A stretch of 64,000 nt of DNA from Anthopleura xanthogrammica. Taxonomy: Eukaryota > Cnidaria > Anthozoa > Actiniaria > Actiniidae. Below, in pieces: positions 24,792 through 35,058 of the stretch (position 1 is the first letter of the stretch; each line of letters starts with the position of its first letter). The stretch spans positions 9,503,914-9,567,913 of the forward strand of contig OZ025216.1 in the NCBI GenBank assembly GCA_964019055.1, read 5' to 3'. Below the pieces are notes generated by a model. That model did no database searches and was not told the origin of the DNA. It saw only the letters and a list, made by a program, of their open reading frames with translations. The position numbers and the translations under genes are program-made.

Positions 24792-25778
24792 ATGAACAAC
24801 TCGGCCAACCAAACACCGCCAACTTCACCGTCACGTTCGCTCTTCCGGGCATATTTTTCAACTGTATCTCTAAATGAACACCACAATGATTTTCTTCTGT
24901 CATTTATTGCTATCAATGGTTTGATTTCTCCGATATCTGCTAGTATCAACCTGGTAATCATAGCAACCATCGCCATGACAACATCACTACGAACATCTTC
25001 CAACATTCTTCTTCTTGGCTTAGCGATGTCCGACTTCTGTGTTAGTTTCTTTACCCAGCCGTCATATTGCGTCTATTTGTTCGCCGAATACAAACGCGAT
25101 TCTACGCTTTTCCTCGATGTTCGAAATATCTATGTACCGAGTAACACGATGTTTGCGATGGTAACGCTGTTTACAATAACTTCAATCACAGGAGATAGAT
25201 TCCTTGCCATTCGTCTGCACCTAAGATACCAAGAGTTCGTCACACCTAGACGTTGTGGTATACTCTTAGTTTTAATCTGGGTTTGTTCCGCAATTACTTG
25301 CCTTGGTCGTGTGGTTTTCGAGAGTCTAGGATTGTCGTTCGCTAGTTATATTTTTGCTTTTGTTTTTATTCCTCTGGTCCTAGTTTTGAACGGTTTTTTC
25401 TTTGCTAACATTTTTAAGGCAATACGAAGGCACTCTGCACAAATACACGCCCAACAGCCCTCCATGGACCCACCATCGTTAAACATGCCTAGGTTTAAGA
25501 AGTCGTTCAATACAATGAATTATGTGATAGGAGCTTTCGTGTTTAGCTATGTTCCATTTCTTTCGTTCGTAGCTGCTTTTGTTTTGGTCAAGAAGTGGTC
25601 GCAGGGATTGAGGAGTATGTTGGTTGTGGCCGAGACTGTCCTAATGATGAATGGAATCATGAATCCTGTCATCTACTGCTTGAGGATTACTGAACTACGG
25701 AACGCAGTCAAAAGAAACGTGAGAAGACAACTTTCTAAACTGAGTGCATGCTGTTGGAAATCGAGTCCCAATGGATGA
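24792..25778 (+). CDS. class A (rhodopsin-like) GPCR, orphan
   Basis: Single-exon receptor of 328 residues from ATG 24792 to TGA 25776-25778. There are seven membrane segments. Family A marks: SINLVI in TM1 (N53), LAMSD in TM2 (D81), GDRFLAI at the end of TM3 (D135-R136-F137, a DRY variant), W163 in TM4, P255 in TM6 and NPVIY at 291-295 in TM7. The conserved TM3 cysteine and its ECL2 partner are missing, as in the melanocortin/cannabinoid/adenosine-type group, so no standard disulfide forms. The N-terminus has N-glycosylation sites at N2 and N6. The tail is short with a CC pair (320-321) that could be palmitoylated. Ligand unknown. The stop is followed after about 11 bp by a heptamer array that belongs to the 3' UTR. 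Confidence 0.88.
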   Translation: MNNSANQTPPTSPSRSLFRAYFSTVSLNEHHNDFLLSFIAINGLISPISASINLVIIATIAMTTSLRTSSNILLLGLAMSDFCVSFFTQPSYCVYLFAEYKRDSTLFLDVRNIYVPSNTMFAMVTLFTITSITGDRFLAIRLHLRYQEFVTPRRCGILLVLIWVCSAITCLGRVVFESLGLSFASYIFAFVFIPLVLVLNGFFFANIFKAIRRHSAQIHAQQPSMDPPSLNMPRFKKSFNTMNYVIGAFVFSYVPFLSFVAAFVLVKKWSQGLRSMLVVAETVLMMNGIMNPVIYCLRITELRNAVKRNVRRQLSKLSACCWKSSPNG

Positions 25779-25789
25779 AGAACAACTGC

Positions 25790-26053
25790 AAGGACCAAGG
25801 ACCAAGGACCAAGGACCAAGGACCAAGGACCAAGGACCAAGGACCAAGGACCAAGGACCAAGGACCAAGGACCAAGGACCAAGGACCAAGGACCAAGGAC
25901 CAAGGACCAAGGACCAAGGACCAAGGACCAAGGACCAAGGACCAAGGACCAAGGACCAAGGACCAAGGACCAAGGACCAAGGACCAAGGACCAAGGACCA
26001 AGGACCAAGGACCAAGGACCAAGGACCAAGGACCAAGGACCAAGGACCAAGGA
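25790..26053 (+). repeat. (GGACCAA)n minisatellite, ~37 copies, in GPCR 3' UTR
   Basis: Nearly perfect 7-bp repeat beginning 11 bp after the GPCR stop, followed by a short CAACAACGG-type repeat to about 26100. The AATAAA at 26133 suggests the array is transcribed. Reading frames on both strands are artefacts of a 7-bp unit without stops. Confidence 0.95.
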
Positions 26054-26132
26054 CAACAACGTCAACAACGGCAACAACGGCAACAACGACAACGACAGGG
26101 ACAAGAGTATAAACAAACAAACAAAAAATGCA

Positions 26133-26138
26133 AATAAA
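26133..26138 (+). terminator. polyadenylation signal of the class A GPCR
   Basis: AATAAA 355 bp after the GPCR stop codon and beyond the heptamer array. Confidence 0.5.
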
Positions 26139-26272
26139 AGCTGCCAACAAATTATGCAATTGATGGGCGGACGATGACGTACTTTGTTTTGCTTAATTGA
26201 TATGTAAATTGCCAACTAAAAATCTATTGAACACCCCAACAAACATTACGCAGCGATCAAAGCTGGAAAAAC

Positions 26273-26278
26273 TTTATT
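26273..26278 (-). terminator. polyadenylation signal of the fibrinogen-like gene
   Basis: AATAAA on the minus strand, about 180 bp after the stop at 26459. It is 135 bp from the opposing signal of the GPCR, so the two transcripts converge without clear overlap. Confidence 0.5.
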
Positions 26279-26458
26279 TTCAGAAAAGAAGAAAAAATTA
26301 TAAATATTATTCCAGTGACATGCATGAACGAATTAATTTGAAGTATATAACATGCAAAATAGAGCAAAATAACGAACTTGCCTTAACCAGACTGGTGTCC
26401 TTATGGTGTTAGAGTTCCAACACTGATAACAGGAAGTCTTTTCAAATCATGTTGTTAT

Positions 26459-29400
26459 TCATCGAACGAGGATATACCCGAATGCAGAAATATATTCCAA
26501 GGTTTTGGTATCACATTGGCGTGATAAATAATCGCACATATTACCGTGTTGAAACGAAGCTGGAAATCTGTCCTTAGCGAAGCCCAAAAAACTGTCAGGA
26601 GTATCCCTGCATTGGGGGTAGGAATCAATGTAGTCAGCAATGATCCCGAGACGCAGCTTCCGTCCACTTGGCGCTTTTACATTAAACCCCTCCAATTCAC
26701 AATGAGGTTGCAGTGATGCCCCAGGAATCAGTGACTTCCAAGCATATCTCCCAATAGTGAATTTTCTTTCAACTCCATCAGCGATGACGTCATAGAGCGA
26801 GGTCGCTTCGTAAGGGATGGTGGTGAAGTTAATGTTTTCGCCAACCTTGAAGCCGACACAGAGTTCCTTAAATGGAACCGTCCAGTAGGTTGGTAGCTTC
26901 GTTTCGTATTTATCAAAACCGGTTTTACCTGCTGATACGTTGTAAGCAATCTTGTTTGACCAGTAACTTGAATGGTAGGCAAATGTGTTCTGCAATGTGA
27001 TGAATTGTCGAGTTTAGGGGCTTTTCTACGCCACGCAAATTTTATTTGAAAAATGTATGTTATGAGACAAGTTTGCCAACAACATGTGTTATGATGGTTT
27101 AAATGTGTAAATGAGGTGCGTAGCATTGTATAAAAGCCGGTCGCTGTCTTTACAGACATCAATGTATTGGTACAAAGTCAAGGGTAGCGTAACGTAGCGG
27201 TAATATCAATGTGTTACCTTGAGGGGGTCTGCTTTCATAACAAGGGTCCAACCTTTGTTACAGCCGTGTATATTCTTCATCGGACACGCCACCTCCACCG
27301 CTTTCGATTCTAATAGCAAAGTATACACCCCATCTTCCAACTCATGATTTCTGAGAACAAGAAGCACAAACATCTCAATGGTTGGCGCGCAGCCCTTGGT
27401 GGATCCCAGGCCGTCATGTTGGTTGACATAACAAAAGAAACCAAGATCAAGTCCTTTTGTTCAAGTCAGCCAACATGGCGGCTATGACGTCACATGCACA
27501 AGGACAAAAGACATGGCCGCCATGTTGGATGACATAAGAAAAGACACCAAGACCAAATCTTTTGTTCAAGTCATCCAACATGGCGGCTATGACGTCACAT
27601 ACACAAGGACAAAAGACGTGGCCGCCATGTTGGATGACATAACAAAAGAAACCAAGACCAAATATTTTGTTAAAGTCAACCAACATGGCGGCTATGACGT
27701 CACATACACAAGGACAAAAGACGTGGCCGCCATGTTGGATGACATAACAAAAGAAACCAAGATCAAATATTTTGTTCAAGTTAACCAACATGGCGGCTAT
27801 GACGTCACATACACAAGGACAAAAGACGTGGCCACCATGTTGGATGACATAACAAAAGAAACCAAGATCAAATATTTTGTTCAAGTCATCCAACATGGCG
27901 GCTATGACGTCACATACACAAGAACAAAAGACGTGGCCGCCATGTTGGATGACATAACAAAAGAAACCAAGACCAAATATTTTGTTAAAGTCAACCAACA
28001 TGGCGGCTATGACGTCACATACACAAGGACAAAAGACATGGCCGACATTTTGGTTGACATGACAGAAGGAAAGCGAGACCAAATCTTTTATTCAAGTTAA
28101 CCAACATGACGGCTATGACATCACATGCCTAAGGACAAAAGACGTGGCCGCCATGTTGGTTGACATGACAGAAGGAAAGCGAGACCAAATCTTTTGTTCA
28201 AGTTAACCAACATGGCTGGCGGCTATGACGTCATAAACACAAAGACACTACGTTGTTACTGTTTTCTTTCGGCTTACCCTGTTTTGTTCAAGATGTCTTG
28301 GCAAGATCGAAACGGTCCTGTTGTCAAAAAAAAACAATTTGTGAATATGAATATGCGGCTATGACGGTTATTATTTCACTGCTCCCGGCTAAAGAAGGGA
28401 GAGAAATAAAAAAATAAATCTCTGTATCTAAGTGTCTAGTCTTTCTAGCGCTTTCGCACTAATAGGGGACACTTTTCACTCACACACACTACCACTACAT
28501 TCAGTATTCTATGCACACAACGCTCACTCACATGTTGATTTTTACGGAGGGAGGAAACCGGAGTACCCGGAGAAAACCCTCGTAGCACAGGAGAGAACAA
28601 CACATCAAACAAACTCAATTCACATATGACGACCGCAGTGCTCGAACCAGAGACCCGAGCCTTTGGAACCACAGTGGTGAAAGACGACGCGTTAGCAGCG
28701 TACGCCACCCATGCTACCCAAAAGAAAGAGGGAAGACTCTGCTAACAGGGATCAATTATTTCAGTCATAGAGTATAAAAGTTTCTGGCCGAATCAGTTTA
28801 AGAATACTGACCAATTATCAATTTCTAGAATGTTCTACTGTTCTACTGTTCTACTGTTCAACTTGTTTTGATTGAATTAAAAATACGCGAATCACTGCAG
28901 GGTTATAACGCAAATAACGAGGAAGAAATGAAAGAAAGAGTCACCTACGTACCAATCTCACAATGACGGCCTCTTGTGTATCCATGACAACTGCATTGAT
29001 AATCAACCACGACACTCAACTTCTTGTCGTATATGTAAGAACAGTTCCCTCCATTTTGACACGGAGAATCAGAACACACGGTTGGAAACGGGGACCACAG
29101 ATAAATATACCCTGGTCTGATTATTTTATTCTCGTCTTTGGTTGAGTGGAGAGTTTCGTTGCACAGTTCGCAAAGGTGGTCGGGATTGCCTTGAGTTTTG
29201 AAGTTGGCCGAGGCACATCCTGGATGGTTCAAACATTCTTGAACACAATCTATTGAGTCCTTCACAAACTTGGATCCTATGATGACATTGTGGAGGGAAT
29301 AATCTAGAACACGTAAAAACAAATATTAAAGCATCTGTTTTTTATGGTAAAAATAGAAATTTTTTATGGTAAAAATATAAATTTTTGTTTTGTTTTTATT

Positions 29401-30517
29401 TGACTAGGAAGCAAGAATGTTTTTAATTGGAAAATCGTTTCTATAGTTAATGATCAGCGTCACTCTTCGATACAAAAATGATTTTACGATGTTTACGATA
29501 TGAATAATTCAATAAGTTAAATAAGATTTGATGCTAAGGGTACAATTTCACGAATTACAAAAATATCTTCCTTTTCTACTTGTTTGCATGAGCGGATCCA
29601 GAAATTTGAAACTTTCTTCCAAATATGCATTAAAGCAAAAATATTCTAATTTCGGAGTTTTGCGGTCTAACTTCACTTTTGGGTTTCGCGCCTTCAAAGT
29701 CTGTCTTCCCTGTGTATGAGTTAACTTTATGTTTTTAATTGGAAAATCGTTTCTATAGTTAATGATCAGCGTCACTTTTCAATACAAAAAAGATTTTACG
29801 ATGTTTACGATATAAATAATTCAATAAGTTAAATAAGATTTGATGCTAAGGGTACAATTTCACGAATTACAAAAATATCTTCGTTTTCTTATTGTTTATA
29901 TGAGCGGATTCAGAAATTTGAAACTTTCTTCCAAATATGCATTAAAGCAAAAATATTCTAATTTCGGAGTTTTGCCGTCTCAAAATATTACACATGTCTC
30001 TAAAAACTCAATTGAAAAATATTTGCAACGGGACGATGTATATACAAGAGAGAGACCTTAAGATTCACAAAATCTACGACGGCGACGTCAACCGGAAGTG
30101 TGAATAACTTCACTTTTGGGTTTCGCGCCTTCAAAGTCTGTCTTCCCTGTGGATGAGTTGACTTTACTCACAATGTTTTAAATGAAATCTCCAATGACGG
30201 AACAAAACCCCAATGAGAATTTTTTTACACTTCACTGGTTGACGTCGCCGTCGTAGATTTTGCAAAACTTAAATTTAAGGTCGCTATTTCGTTCACAACC
30301 TTGTTGCACACAAGTATTAGCTGAAAGATTTTTGTAATTACGCTTAATTTTAGGAAACGACAGTTCAGAAAAATCAGAACTTACTTTGAATGGCTGAGAA
30401 TTGAGCATCTTTGTAAATACGTCGTCTTCTTGGGTTTTCAGCTGAGACTCGTACCACGAAAAACACCACAAGAGTTAGGACGAGTGAAAAGTTACTAATT
30501 GTGAAATAATTTGCCAT
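26459..30517 (-). CDS. secreted PAN/EGF/fibrinogen-like protein (SOMP5-like)
   Basis: Five exons: 30385-30517, 28953-29303, 28278-28317 (40 bp), 27218-27350 and 26459-26989. All are GT-AG with matching phases, giving 395 residues. Exon 1 encodes a signal peptide (about 1-26). Exon 2 encodes a PAN/apple-like segment (DCVQECLNHPGC) and an EGF-like domain with PCQNGGNC and CSCHGYTRGRHC. The rest is a fibrinogen-C-like fold variant typical of anthozoans, with SCQDIL, GWTLVMKADP, TKLPTYW and SLYDVIADG. It resembles proteins annotated in corals and anemones as uncharacterized skeletal organic matrix protein 5-like. Likely an extracellular matrix or lectin-like protein; a role in mineralisation would be an over-reading. 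Intron 1 holds a 300-bp duplication and intron 3 is almost entirely a 105-bp tandem array. Confidence 0.85.
27415..28240. repeat. 105-bp tandem array, 8 units, each with CRE-like palindrome
   Basis: TGACGTCA starts at 27485, 27590, 27695, 27800, 27905 and 28010, with a one-base variant (TGACATCA) at 28115 and an intact one at 28226. The period is exactly 105 bp in the first seven units. Each unit also has an inverted pair GCCGCCATGTTGGATGAC / GTCATCCAACATGGCGGC, close to the YY1 site. The array fills nearly all of the 927-bp intron 27351-28277. Because 105 is a multiple of three, it stays open on both strands; it is not coding. Confidence 0.95.
28540..28716 (-). mobile_element. tRNA-derived SINE
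   Basis: On the minus strand: GGTGGCGTACGCTGCTAACG (A-box region), GGTTCGAGCAC (B-box), then CTGTGCTACGAGGGTTTTCT and CCGGGTACTCCGGTTTCC. The last block resembles conserved central domains of animal SINE superfamilies. It lies in the intron between exons 28278-28317 and 28953-29303. Confidence 0.6.
29417..30168 (+). repeat. tandem duplication (~315 bp), second copy with ~120-bp insert
   Basis: Copy 1 (29417-29736) and copy 2 (29731-30168) share GGAAAATCGTTTCTATAGTT, ATGATCAGCGTCACT, GATGCTAAGGGTACAATTTC and TTTGGGTTTCGCGCCTTC. Copy 2 is split at about 29987 by about 120 bp absent from copy 1. The insert contains AAAATCTACGACGGCGACGT, which returns inverted at 30236-30262. Confidence 0.85.
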
Positions 30518-31105
30518 TTCCAATATTAGAATATCAGTTATTGGAGTGTCGGATAAATCCAGTGAAAATACACAGAGTTAACACACTCGGTTTCAAGGCG
30601 AGTGAGCGGTACTGATTATATGTTAACTATATTGTTGTGCATTTCGGGGTTAAAGTTAAAGAGAAAAGCAGTCATTAGTTATTACAAAACAATATGCAGT
30701 TATTAAAAACAATGATTTTTTTAAAGACTAAGAAAAGTAATAACAATTAATTTTTTTTTACAAAATATAATTTGGTGTTGCGTTTAAACACAGGCGGAAA
30801 GATTAAGAGTATATGTGACAGAGAAAGAGAAAGAATTCCAAGAAAGACGAAAGAAAATGAAAGAAATAAAGGAGGTTGGATGGTAGAAAAAAAGAGATAA
30901 TAAGAAAGTAAAAAAAAAAAGAATCAAAAATTAATATCTTAGTATCCAAGGACATCTCCTGGGTGAATTCGAAGTGTGTAAGTCAATCAATCTTTATCTA
31001 ATTTTTTTCGCTCGACTGCTGTCAATTGGCTTTCACCGACGGTTGGAATGCATTATTTTCATTCTACATTTTGATTGGTTCTCGCTGTCTAAGTGGTCGC
31101 GGTTG

Positions 31106-31249
31106 TAGACCCCTTGCAGCACGTCGGAATGCAGCTCAATTTCGAGGACAAAACAATAGGTTCCAATTTTCAGGAGATTAAAATTCTATTGTCTTTGTCC
31201 TCCAAATTGAGCTGCTTTGACAACACGTGCAACAGGTGAAAGGGGTCTA
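31106..31249. mobile_element. TAGACCCCTT-family foldback, copy 1
   Basis: Ends TAGACCCCTTGCAGCACG / ATTGAGCTGCTTTG...AGGGGTCTA. Interior matches the element at 39243-39376 (CGGAATGCAGCT, TTCCAATT, TCAGGAGATTAAAATTCT). Both copies begin and end in TA, consistent with a TA target as used by Tc1/mariner-type elements. Confidence 0.85.
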
Positions 31250-31331
31250 TAGTAATCGCACTGTAAAGTTCAGCATTATATGACGTCAAAGTCGTTACCA
31301 TATTGAAAATATCATAAAGTAGTGTCATTTC

Positions 31332-31548
31332 ACCACAGGTAGCCCAAGCTATAGATTTCCTGATGGTTTGGTTGTATTTTAAGGCGATTTTAGGAAATTT
31401 TGTCTCCACAAAACATGCAATAAAACATTGATATACAGTTAATGAAACAATAAATGATGAAATTTATTTTATTTTAAAGAAATTTTATGATCTGCCATAC
31501 ATTTTCTATATATAGCTATTCAGAACCATAGCTTGGGCTACCTGTGGT
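31332..31548. mobile_element. foldback element with 22-bp ends
   Basis: ACCACAGGTAGCCCAAGCTA at the left and its reverse complement TAGCTTGGGCTACCTGTGGT at the right. Interior AT-rich and non-coding. Confidence 0.7.
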
Positions 31549-32727
31549 CTCTCTCTATTTTGAGTTAGTAAGTTTGATGAGGTGGGGGAGGAATGGTAAC
31601 TTCTAAATGTTGTGCTGTTACAGTACCTTAGCTTTTTCGGACTTGTATTTGTATTTGAGTGTGTTTGTTGTAACTAGTAATACTACATGCTGGCCGTTTT
31701 GAGAAAACAAATTTAAAATATCCTTTATGTAAACCATGAGTAAAATAATGGTGCTTTTTAAATACTGTTCGTGTGAACCAGTTCAGTTTTGTATATTTAA
31801 TGAAGCCTTACCTGACGTCACAGTCATTAACATATAAGAAGTAACTTAAAGACGCATCATTCAAATCAAGAAATATTTTGTCATTCAACTATTTACTTCA
31901 TGTAGAATCAGCACTGAAAGTATTGTCTCCGGAGTGTTGGAATTGGGCACTTTTAGTCTCTACTTCCTTCATCAACTAGCAACACAACGGCACGGGACTT
32001 AAAAGATTAGGTTACAAAATAAATCCCTTGAAAATATCCCTTGTTTTCGCCGGATGCCCAGAACTGCACAAACAAGAATTAAGATAATACGAAATTTACA
32101 ACTCCATAATCTCAAAGAACAAGACCCTTAAGCCCTGCTATACGCTCTCACAAATCAAAACTTCCCCGCTGTTCACATACTTTTAGCAGAACTGTACTCG
32201 TGCCAAAGAAACTTTATACATAGTATTTGTTTTTGGACTCCGAAAAGTGACTTCCTGAATAGAATTTCGACGTGTGTCCTGTCATAAAAAGTTCCAGTTT
32301 TATTCTTTCGACGTGTCGTATTGATATAGACTTCGAAGTTTATTTACACAAGAAAAAGTGTTGATACGATACTTTTGAGATACCTTACGAGATAATTAAC
32401 GATCGAGGCATGTCATTAGGCCAAGCGGCTTTGTGCTTTGATAAATTAAGGTTAATCTTTGAATTCTTTAGAAGAACAACAGCCAAAGAATTATTTAAAA
32501 GCTTGTTTTGTGTAGGTTTTTGGGAGCAATTTTTCCTCCTACGTTGTGGCACAACGGGCACCTAGCCTGGAAGATTATTATTCAAATTACCAAGGAATGA
32601 CATGGTGTACTTTTTTTGACAATTCGTAAGTGGATCGGACGTGGAACTTACAGTTCTTTAGGAAGCGCTAAGTTTATTCGTCGCGAGGGAGAGATTGAGG
32701 TAGGATTCTTGGGAAAATCGCCTCAAA

Positions 32728-33723
32728 ATGAGCGAGAAAACTCCTCGAAGGATGCCAACTTTAATCACAGCCGAAAGACTTGATTACAAGGAAAGCGTAG
32801 CTCGCACTGAAAACAAGAGAGTTCGAAATCGACTGGAGTTAAACAAGGGGACAATGACTGACCACGAAACCACAAACTTGAGTTCGATGAACTACGAAAT
32901 GAGGCGGCTTAAACATGAGTTAAAAGGTATAAAGCAAACTTCTGGATATCTTATTGTAAATAAAGAAACTAGTGGAGGTTTAGAGAGAGGAAAATTGGGT
33001 CCGAGAAGCAGAAGACGAAACAAGCCAAGAGTCGCGAAGAAAAGGCGTCGTGTAACGCAAGACTCGGGATACATGCCACGAGTTGAGGAAAAATCTGTGC
33101 TGTATGAGAAGGATTTAGTCAATGCAGATCAACCACCAGCTCTACCAAATATGTCACATAATACTACAGAAACGCATGTGTTAGGATCAGGACAAGACGC
33201 TAGCGAATTGAGCAATCCATCGAAAATACCAGACAGTTCATATGTCAACAGAACCTTAGATACAACAACCTCTAAATACAATACTCGCACATCATTAACA
33301 AACGCTTATGACAAGAATCCTAGCGCGCCGGTAGAAATGACATTATCAGGGGAAATTACCAAAGAAAACACAACTAAAACTCGAGAAAATCCTATTCGGC
33401 CTGGTTCAAGGGAGATGGCAAAGTCTGATACGATTCTAGGTTTGAATGTGGACGCTGCCAGGGGTCGAATTCATAACAGACTCGCAGGGAATACTTTTGA
33501 AAATTCAGATCAAACTGTAGACGATTCTGATTTAAGCCCTTATATGCATGTCCCACCAGACGGACTACCTCGAACAGTATATTTACTACCACCACTAAAC
33601 GACTTATTTATCGAAGCTAAAAAAGCAAGGTATATCCGAAAATTACGAAGACCTCACATGGTATTAGACGAAGACGACCCAGAGCGAGAGCTAAACATAG
33701 ATGAGATATTCCGAAAAACATAA
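32728..33723 (+). CDS. uncharacterised basic, disordered protein
   Basis: Single exon, ATG at 32728, TAA at 33721-33723, 331 residues. No signal peptide or membrane segment. The sequence is rich in Ser/Thr/Asn/Arg/Glu and appears largely unstructured. Residues 93-108 form a strongly basic stretch (RSRRRNKPRVAKKRRR) that could be a nuclear localisation signal. A more ordered C-terminal segment (about 265-331) has DLSPYMHVPPDGLPRTVYLL followed by a basic helix-like region and an acidic end (DEDDPERELNIDEIF). I do not recognise a family. Long uninterrupted frame, an ATG and codon use unlike the surrounding repeats support a real gene. It may be lineage-restricted. Confidence 0.6.
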   Translation: MSEKTPRRMPTLITAERLDYKESVARTENKRVRNRLELNKGTMTDHETTNLSSMNYEMRRLKHELKGIKQTSGYLIVNKETSGGLERGKLGPRSRRRNKPRVAKKRRRVTQDSGYMPRVEEKSVLYEKDLVNADQPPALPNMSHNTTETHVLGSGQDASELSNPSKIPDSSYVNRTLDTTTSKYNTRTSLTNAYDKNPSAPVEMTLSGEITKENTTKTRENPIRPGSREMAKSDTILGLNVDAARGRIHNRLAGNTFENSDQTVDDSDLSPYMHVPPDGLPRTVYLLPPLNDLFIEAKKARYIRKLRRPHMVLDEDDPERELNIDEIFRKT

Positions 33724-35058
33724 GTTTAATTTTATCTAATTTCTTCCCTTAGAAACTTAGGAATTATATCAAGCTATACGCTAAGTGAATTTGGCGTTGC
33801 CATAATAATTTATGTAGTAATTCTAGCGTAATTTTGCTTGGTATACGAGATGTTTATTTTTATTAACCATAAGTAAATTCTAGAAATCACAACAAAGATG
33901 AGAGGCAAAGAAACTTTGTTTTATAAACAAATTACGATTGGAACAAAATTAAAAATATTTTTGTATTTTTCGGAAGAAACACACTCGAATCATCAGGGTT
34001 TTTTTCGTTTTCAAGGTTTTTCCTGACGTGTTTGCAGATTATCAATCAAAATAACTGACACAAAGGTGTCAAATTCTTTCCAAATTCAAACTTATTTTTT
34101 TACATCTAATACAGAAATTACATTAAAATTTTGTCCAGCGAGTATTTCATGTCTATGATTAACTTTAGTGTCAGAGTACATGAATAATGTTTACACAGTC
34201 TGGCAGGCTATTTCATGGCAATAAAGGTCCGAAAACCTACGCTCTTGTAGTGTTGACAGAGGAACTAACTTCAGGTTAATACAGGTCAGGAAAAAAACAA
34301 TTGGAATTATTGTCAGTACTTCATTTATTTTTGATGGGGCATCAGTCACAATTCTCTTGTGAGAGACTTTTACATTAATTCCTAGACACAACATTACTCT
34401 TTCAATGTAACGCTATGTATACTGTACATATTTAACATCGTGGCGGAAAAGATTGACTCCTGGTGAAGACTTATGGTCTGTTTTTAATCTTTTCGTCCCG
34501 AAATGTCAATTTGTCCTCGACCCACCCCTCCCCTAGGTTTTAGCCGTATGTGGACTTGAAAGGTAGAAAACTTACAATACTATCAAATTTCTTTTATACA
34601 TGATTCAAGCATTTGACATGGTTACTGTAATTTTTCGCTTTTCTGATTGGCTCATATCGAAAACCATTTGAATGTTAGTGCTACCACAGGCTTCCCATCC
34701 CCGTCCCGATTCTAGTCATTCTAAAATGATATGCTGCAAGCTAAACGTTGAAAACCTTGACACTCAAATGGCTTTCATATGCAAGCATTTTGACTGGATG
34801 GTGGGAGCTTTCTCGTTCTCTAATTGGCTCAAAGCGGAACCCAATTAAGTGTCAGGCATCACATAGGCTTTATATGAAAGACTCGCCAAGAATCTTAAAC
34901 CAATTTGATTCTAAAATATCATCCGGAAGCTCCACAAATATTGACAATGGTCTTAACCTCACGGAAATAAATTTCATATCGTAATTCATTTTTTCAATAT
35001 ATATTTTCTAAAGTTCCGCACATAGTGTAAACAATCATTTCCGTAGTTTATCAAGGAT
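33724..35058. other. intergenic / 3' UTR region, no gene seen
   Basis: Holds the 3' flanks of the convergent 32728 gene and UHMK1. A minus-strand AATAAA at 34324-34329 is a possible UHMK1 polyadenylation signal 730 bp past its stop. Confidence 0.45.

Larger units (their letters stand above)
30518..32727. other. intergenic, foldback elements, no gene seen
   Basis: Contains foldbacks at 31106-31249 and 31332-31548 and the dispersed repeat 31852-31927. The 5' flank of the 32728 gene has no clear TATA box. Confidence 0.5.

Noticed and set aside
25673..26215. Open frames on both strands around the heptamer array
   Set aside because: Products of the stop-free GGACCAA repeat; on the + strand this region is GPCR 3' UTR.
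27447..28100. Long frames on both strands with 35-residue repeats
   Set aside because: The 105-bp repeat is a multiple of three and so stays open; it lies in an intron of a well-supported gene.
27415..28240. Regularly spaced direct repeats, considered as CRISPR
   Set aside because: Eukaryotic context, repeat and spacer are not distinguishable, and the whole 105-bp unit is conserved.
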